From: Lenzites betulinus
Taxonomy: Eukaryota > Basidiomycota > Agaricomycetes > Polyporales > Polyporaceae
DNA length: 64,000 nt
Assembly: GCA_022264855.1 (NCBI GenBank)
Contig: JABYQU010000048.1
Coordinates: 1 to 64,000 of the forward strand
Direction of reading: 5' to 3'
In this document: positions 57,850 to 64,000 of the stretch, piece after piece
Layout: every line of letters starts with the position of its first letter
Position numbering within the stretch: the first letter of the stretch is position 1
The notes under the pieces: model-generated
Databases searched by the model: none
What the model saw: only the letters and a program-made list of their open reading frames with translations
Told to the model about the DNA's origin: nothing
Translations under genes and position numbers: made by a program

Positions 57850-59203
57850 ATGGACGCGCTAAAGGCCGAAATCGCCGTCAAACGCAAGGCGCTCGAACCC
57901 GAGGGCGCGCGCCCCACCAAGTACATGCGCAGGGGCGAGCTCGAACGTCTCAGAGAGGAGCAGGAGAACAAGGAGAAAGAAGAGAAGGAGACAAAGGCCA
58001 GGGAGGAACGCGAACGCGAAGAGCGGGAGCGGGAGGAGCGCAGGCGACAGAAAGTCGCAGCGGGAGTGAGTCTGTGGCCAGTGTCCTCTCTCTGCGCCCT
58101 GCCATCTCATTCGTGTCCATGGAGAACAGGCGAATGCTGCGCGCACATCCACACACTCTCCGCATCCTGAGGGGAGCGGCGCCAACCACTCGCCCGCCCC
58201 GGATTCTGCGCTCTCGTTTAACATCTCCAACGAGGAAACCGTTCGACGTCTGCGCGCCAAGGGCCAGCCCATCCGCCTCTTCGGCGAGTCCGACAAGGAT
58301 CGCCGGCTGCGTCTCCGCGCGCTCGAGCTCATTGAGGAGAAGGATCACGAGCGCCATGGCGGCCAGAACGACTTCAAAAAGGCCCTCGAAGACGTAGAAA
58401 ACGTCGAAAGGCAGATGCAAGACAGGCAGGTCCAAGATGATTCCACGCGCGACAAGGGCAAAAGGAAGGACACCGAGGCGTCCTTGGCCAACGAGATTCT
58501 CGATCTCGGGCTCGTCAAGACAGATCCTGACAAGCTCTATCCCATCATCTACTATGCTATGAAGAGGGCGTTGAAGGAATGGGAACAGTGGATGGATGAA
58601 CGGCCAGGTGAGGCATGCCCTCGCCGGACACTTGTCAGTGGTTGACCTGTGTTTATAGAACATGTCAAACGTACAACACAGGGCAAGCTGGCTGCAGCCA
58701 CCCAGCGACAGTCTGCAGAGTACCTAAAGCCGCTGTTCAAACTCTTACGTGCAAGGGTGCGTCCCTTGGCTCCCGTCGCGCTACTGGTGCTGACTTATGC
58801 TCAGAACCTTCCCCCGGACATGCTCGCCCGGATTGCCGAGATTGTGCATCATATGCAGAAACGACAATACCAGAAGGCCAACGACTCATACCTAAGACTG
58901 TCTATCGGTAATGCTCCATGGCCTATTGGTGTCACGATGGTTGGGTATGTGTTCGTTAATTACACAAGACATACAGCGCTAACGGTGGTTCAGTATCCAC
59001 GAGCGTTCTGCAAGGGAGAAGATCTCCGCCGACCAAGTGGCTCATGTGCTCAACGATGAAGTCAGTCGCAAATACATACAAAGTTTGAAAAGGTGCATTA
59101 TCTTATGATTTGGTATTCCTGCCTTGTGCTGATCATTATTAGGATCTTGACATTTGCGCAAACCAAGTATCCGCCCGAGGATGTTACACAGCTAATGGGC
59201 TAG
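57850..59203 (+). CDS. PRP18: Pre-mRNA splicing factor PRP18
   Basis: About seven exons. [20 protein letters not shown] and the splicing-factor motif [16 protein letters not shown] open the protein, followed by a Glu/Arg-rich coiled coil. The PRP4-like segment [20 protein letters not shown], then [18 protein letters not shown], comes next. The PRP18 domain includes [36 protein letters not shown], the conserved loop [20 protein letters not shown] (intron in the MVG codons), [20 protein letters not shown] and [16 protein letters not shown], ending VTQLMG. PRP18 acts at the second catalytic step with Slu7. It is the last confident gene before the AT-rich block. About 350 residues. Confidence 0.95.
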
Positions 59204-59371
59204 ACACTTTGGCACCATTGTCCCCATGCATAGGCTAGCCAGGTCTAATTTGATACATGGGTTTGAATCTGATATTATAGTATTAGAGTGGACAAGTTGT
59301 GAGATAAATATTGTAGCCTCAGTGAGTAGCAGCATTGTCTCCAGGCTTCTACCCACCTGCTGCTTTGAGCT

Positions 59372-59388
59372 GGGGGGGGGGGGGGGGG
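59372..59388. repeat. 17-base poly-G tract
   Basis: An unbroken run of 17 G in otherwise AT-rich DNA. Length may be unreliable because homopolymers are hard to sequence. Confidence 0.8.
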
Positions 59389-60053
59389 CGGTCTCAAGTG
59401 GGAGGAGATGGGCTTAATCAAGGAGGTAGAGTGTAAAGTCATAATCAAGTGGGATTAGATCAGGTTATACCTGAGTAATCAAGTATATGCTAAGTCCTAT
59501 TACATTACCAAAATGTGCACTGCAATCAATATGTGAGCAATGCCTCACAAATCTTATATACACTTATGTAGCAGGATTATATATGCATACCTTTTACCTT
59601 GCCGCACCACTGATTGCATATAGTAGTGTGCATAAGCAATGCATATATTTCTAATATCCCCTGCTGATACTTTGTAAGGGGATTACATTTAATCGTATTT
59701 CCATGTTAATCTTAGACACCTTGACAGATTTTAAAGTAGTGCACCAGGCCTGGCTATGACATTATTCTTTCAAAACAAAACCTAAACCACTTTGTCCAAA
59801 CTTGTTTAGGACAACTTGTTGTCATTGGTCTATGCACAGCACTTAAAGTTTCCGTGCCTTCATCCAAAGCACCTGCTTGGCCTTTGCCTCAAAAGCTCAC
59901 CTGCTGCAAGGAGTGACTTGGACTCCAGCCTTGCACTTGCCCCCCCTGCCATGGCTGCGGACACTTTGCACAGAAGCACACATGGTCTCCGCTTTTGCTT
60001 GTTCCTCATACTATATATTTCATGTAGTTTGTACTCAAGTTTCTCCATCCCCT

Positions 60054-60412
60054 CTCTTACCCGCATGCTCAAAAGGTAGTGTAGTCTATAGACTTTCAAC
60101 ATTGCTTCTTGTTGAGGTAATCTGATTAGATGTCGAGTCATGACGCAGAAATTCCCATACAAAAATTGACTTGTTATATAGAGCACCCGCGCCTGACATG
60201 TATCCTTACGAGTTTGCCTTTGGCAATCCCCCTGCTCATCCCCATCCCATCTCACGTTGCCACCCAAGGACAAACCGCCTACCCTACACTCGTTAGCACC
60301 ACTTATACTCATCCTTTGATCTTACTTCGCTCGTTTGACCCGACACCCACCCGCTCGTTAAGCGCCCGCTGCATGCAAAAATCAACACTTCTCTCACCCG
60401 CATGCTCAAAAG
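60054..60412. repeat. 22-bp direct repeat pair
   Basis: CTCTTACCCGCATGCTCAAA at 60054 and CTCTCACCCGCATGCTCAAA at 60391, each followed by AG, differ at one base and lie 337 bases apart. They may be remnants of a longer duplicated unit. Confidence 0.75.
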
Positions 60413-61489
60413 TCCTGTTAACTTCAAGTACCCATTCTTTTTTGCGCCCACCCTTCCGCTATCCCTTTTCCATGTTCCCTTTTGTGTTGCTCCAACTTTA
60501 TGTACACACATTCGCCTCCGCTGGCTTGAGCTCGGCCCAGCTACAAGCTGCACCTTTGGTGCGGCTCGCTGGCGTCCTGCAAGAGAGCGGTGGCAACACA
60601 AATACCATCCCAGTTTCATATGCCCAACTTCAGTGCAAGCGCTTGCAACACTAGTTGTCCATTCTTCCTGCTTTTGTCCAGTTCTCGGGCCTTTTCCCCC
60701 CATCCCCTTGCTGTCCATCAAGCTTACTAAACACCTGCAATCTGTAAGTTCACCTAGGTTAGTGAGTATCTTTTCTATAGTTGTACTGCTACTAGATGGG
60801 TTATAACCATTGCTAACCACACTAATGAGCCCAGTTTTGGTTTATATACTGATATTAGCATTATGTTTTTCTGGCTATGGTAAGGTTCCACTTTGGCCTT
60901 GCTCTCACTAACCCTAGCCAATTTCTATATACAGTGCTGCTTTCATGTACCTGCCCATGTATTAGCTTATTAGTTTCAATATATGCAATGATCTACCATA
61001 AAAGTGGTATGCAACTACAGATTGGAATGAAGAAACATTAAAGGTGTCACAGCCAGTAGCAAATAATATTGAGATCTGTTATATATATGTTAGCCTTTTA
61101 TTAGATATATCTGCAAACCTAGTGTAGCATTTGCATACATATGCAATGCCTCATGGTGTATGCAATGAAAAAGTAATTGTATTGATGAAATCGGAGGTTG
61201 TAAAAGTGATAAATGAGATTTCTTACTGGGCTCCTATCCCTGTAGTACTCTGGACCAGGTTTGTATTTGGGCTCAGCATACTTGTAGGGATGGTAGAGGG
61301 TAGTAAGGATTTACCCTCTGCCAGGTGCCTGAAATCTGAATACTCAGTGCACTATATGTGGTAATATGACATATATGTGGCTATCTGTGTGCTACTATGC
61401 ATGCATGTAATATAATTCAATATAGTAGTTATTAGTTATGCCTTTTGCACAACTAAAGGGACTGTAGAAGTACATAGGACATGCTCCTT

Positions 61490-61510
61490 ACACTCTCCCC
61501 CATTAGACCT
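61490..61510 (-). other. Polypurine tract resembling an LTR element's PPT
   Basis: On the minus strand the sequence reads AATGGGGGAGAG followed by TGTAAGGAGC. A purine run directly followed by TG is how the 3' LTR of an LTR retrotransposon begins. The matching LTR and PBS are not in this window, so this is suggestive only. Confidence 0.3.
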
Positions 61511-61893
61511 AGTCCCAGGTCTACAATTGTATAGTAAATATAATATATTTTATTGAGGGCTTCAAATAGCAGCAGCCATTATGCCTAGAGTACACTAAAG
61601 TTGTTGTGGCATTCAACAATTCATGGAAGGGGTCACTGATGGGTGACCCTGCGCCTGGATGTAAAAACTGTGCTTGACAAGTTCTTTGGTAAAAGGCCAG
61701 ATACCTAGTATAGGAAGTGCCACTGAGATTCAGTGGGTTTGAATTAGTCTAAGCTGATAGTGGTTGATGTGGATGGGGCAGGCAAACACAGAGTAGTAAA
61801 TTATGGGTGGTAAACTGAGTAGGTTCATAACTCCATGGATGTAGCATTGTTGTATAGAGGGGGAGCTTTGTCTCTCAGTTCTCCTTGAGCTTC

Positions 61894-62532
61894 TTAATGA
61901 GCTCTGATGTCACTGATTTTGGTGACCAGGGCCATGGTAGCAGACGTAGCATTGCCCTCCATGACATCCATATTGTCATTAGATGGTTGGGTTGGAGGGG
62001 GAGAAGCAGGGCCAGTGGCCAGCAGACAGGGTTTTTGCCATAGCAATTGATGTAGAATTTGCCATAAGGTTAAGATATTGGGGAGGAGGCACAGTAACCA
62101 CCTTTGTGACAGATTGGATACTGGGGAACACCAGATTGGGTTCTCCGGGGGTGGGTCCTTTACGACTGGCATGAGAGCACATAGCTGTGTTGCAGTACTC
62201 ATCTACCCACTCAATTGTAATGCCTAGTTGGGCATATTAGAGCATGACATGGCCTAGGGACAGTGAATCCTTGGCAAAACTGCCCAGGTATACCAGTGTG
62301 GTGCTGGTGGGACTGATGGGGTACTGGCCCATGGTGATGATGTGACAGTACAGGCCTGGCAGCAGCTGTTATACCCATAATGTGTCATGAACCATTTAGC
62401 TTCCGTAACAATACAAACCATCAGGGCCCGTAATGTGTTACAAAGCTTTGGAGAGTGCCCCGGGGCCTTCCTAATCAGGCAGGCAGCCTGGGGGAGGCCT
62501 GTTATCTCCCCAGAGATAACAAATTGGTCCAT
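61894..62532 (-). pseudogene. Decayed coding fragment, possibly transposon-derived
   Basis: Minus-strand frames at 62532-62254 and 62202-61894 read as protein-like sequence (ITGLPQAACLIRKAPGHSPK, EWVDEYCNTAMCSHASRKG, VTKVVTVPPPQYLNLMANST) but are interrupted by a stop and frame changes. They lie upstream, in the same orientation, of the polypurine tract near 61500. I do not recognise the family. A single decayed element running right to left would explain both. Confidence 0.3.
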
Positions 62533-62936
62533 ATCTAACTGATCACTTTCTTATCTTTTTAGATTAAGTCTTTATCCCATCTCTCGGGCCTCTTCCCTGC
62601 CTTAATAGCCTTGCTATATGGGCACTCATTTCTCATTTTAGCGCATATCTCCTCTCCTTCTCTGGCTCATAGCTCACTCAGTTTCTACTCAACCAAGCTC
62701 TATCTAGGCTTGTTTCAAACATGTTTCAAAGGCAATAAATTGCATATAGGTATTGCTGGAAACAGGTAAGTACTCACACAAGAATCACAGGTGCTAGTAC
62801 GGCAATCCAAGCCATGCAAAATAGGCAGTAGCTCAGCTGTTTTGTGTTGTTGCCTTGGTGCTTGAGCTGTATTCCCATCAAGTGGAATGTAATCTGGTTC
62901 GAACGAGCCCTCATGTGCACAAATCAGTTGACAGAC

Positions 62937-62981
62937 AGTGGAGCTGCACTTCACCTATTTCTGGATCAGTGCAGCTCCACT
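62937..62981. repeat. 14-bp perfect inverted repeat
   Basis: AGTGGAGCTGCACT at 62937-62950 and its exact reverse complement at 62968-62981, with a 17-base loop. Confidence 0.85.
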
Positions 62982-63169
62982 TCCTATGCTAATAGCTGTT
63001 TTGATTTTGCTTTTGAGACATCCAAACCAGTCAGCATTCATTTTAGATGCCATAATGCCCATATACATCTATTTCTGCACCCAAATATGGTGTGGATGGC
63101 ACATAAGAAAAATGGGTATGATTGTCATACTACCTGTCTTCCTCTGCTAATATCGCAGCCATCTTCAGG

Positions 63170-63246
63170 CGTATTGTGGCACAAAAGGCACCACCAGAAA
63201 GTGGCCAAATGCAGCTTTTTCTCGGTGCCTTTTGCGTGACAATACG
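63170..63246. repeat. 23-bp imperfect inverted repeat
   Basis: CGTATTGTGGCACAAAAGGC followed by ACC (63170-63192) pairs with 63224-63246 at 20 of 23 positions. It could be the ends of a very small element or a hairpin. Confidence 0.75.
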
Positions 63247-64000
63247 ATCATGTAGCACATCACTATTCATATGTCCTCCTCCCCCCTAGCTACTCACCCC
63301 CTTCTATCTATTCACAGGTACTTTGCTATGCTGTAAAGTCTATAAGCATCTAATGTAGTGTTTACACATATGTAATGATAACTTACACCCATATGTGCTG
63401 CATGCACAACTCAACCGAGCAAAACTGGGCAAAACTGACAGTTTCGCACACTTGTTTCACTACTACATTGCTAGTGTCAACTCCAATATATCTTTGAAGT
63501 ATTTTCATCAATAGCCAATGTATACAGCTTTTGGACAAGCTCAGCAATATGTAAATCAACATAGAACTTGAATTTATGTGCTACAAATCATTTTAGAGGG
63601 ATGTATAGTAATGTATAGTACTTACAGACTTGCAGAAGCTGCCTGAGACTGTCTTAAGATGGTGGGCAGCTACCTGGTCAGTTTTTGTCCTTTCCTCATG
63701 CAATTTTGTATCCATATAGTGGTTCAATATAGTACTAATCACGCAAGCTTATATGACAATTGGTCTGGTGGATTATGCATGGTAAAGATGTACATTTTGG
63801 TTATAGATAAGCAGATTACACATATGAACGGGCTCTGATTGTCCTGCATTTTTGTGTATGAATAGCAATTGCCTATACTAATATGTTAAAGGAGACAGAA
63901 TGTTATTCGAAGCGGTATATATGAGTCTATCGTGAAAACAAATGGTTACTCTGTGTGGAACACAAGATATCGTATTGCAAGGGTTTCTGCAGTCGAATCA

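Larger units (their letters stand above)
59204..64000. other. AT-rich, gene-poor right edge
   Basis: About 4.8 kb of markedly more AT-rich sequence than the preceding 40 kb, starting right after PRP18. I see no intact gene. It holds a 17-G run, short direct repeats (CTCT[T/C]ACCCGCATGCTCAAAAG at 60054 and 60391), two inverted repeats, an isolated polypurine tract and broken coding-like frames on the minus strand. The pattern fits a decayed transposon or repeat block. Confidence 0.6.

Noticed and set aside
59204..64000. tRNA, rRNA or telomeric repeat at the right edge
   Set aside because: No cloverleaf, no rRNA-like sequence and no TTAGGG arrays were seen.

Overview
The window looks like nuclear DNA of an Agaricomycete fungus, most likely a polypore-type basidiomycete. 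Short introns (about 50-110 bases, GT-AG with a few GC-AG) interrupt most genes, GC content is high over the genes, neighbours sit 60-400 bases apart, and the left edge carries lineage-restricted cysteine-cluster and HMG-like proteins that I associate with Polyporales-type genomes. I could run no searches, so names rest on recognised domains, motifs and reading-frame bookkeeping across splice junctions.

Layout. 1-7.7 kb is an accessory island. It holds a plus-strand HMG-like protein, a minus-strand GRF/cysteine-cluster protein with three SUMO-interacting-like motifs at its C terminus, a second minus-strand cysteine-cluster gene broken by a frame change at a seven-base homopolymer, AT-rich direct repeats, a perfect hairpin and a 427-bp MITE-like element. 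7.7-9.7 kb has no gene I can support. 9.7-16.3 kb has a divergent pair: a VTT-domain (TMEM41/TVP38-type) membrane protein and a Zn2Cys6 transcription factor. 17.0-59.2 kb is a compact housekeeping block: J-domain protein, F-box-like protein, CobW GTPase, CCDC130/Saf4 splicing factor, RPS20, eIF4B, ARPC2, a homeodomain regulator with a 3.2-kb upstream gene desert, U1-70K, COX10, ZNF830-like protein, citrate synthase, TRM8, SKI6/RRP41, nicotinate phosphoribosyltransferase, an SH3 protein, pICln, the FG nucleoporin NUP159, an inositol polyphosphate 5-phosphatase, COX12 and PRP18. 59.2-64 kb is an abrupt AT-rich stretch with a poly-G tract, inverted repeats and decayed coding fragments, probably transposon-derived.

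How the genes relate. The housekeeping block alternates strands. Nine head-to-head pairs share only about 160-375 bases, and several tail-to-tail pairs have stop codons under 150 bases apart, so shared promoters and overlapping 3' UTRs are likely. RNA metabolism is over-represented: Saf4, U1-70K, ZNF830, pICln and PRP18 (splicing), SKI6 (exosome), TRM8 (tRNA m7G), eIF4B and RPS20 (translation), NUP159 (mRNA export). COX10, COX12 and citrate synthase are mitochondrial. The most unusual material is the left-edge cysteine-cluster island with its SIM-bearing protein and adjacent MITE, followed by the right-edge AT-rich block.
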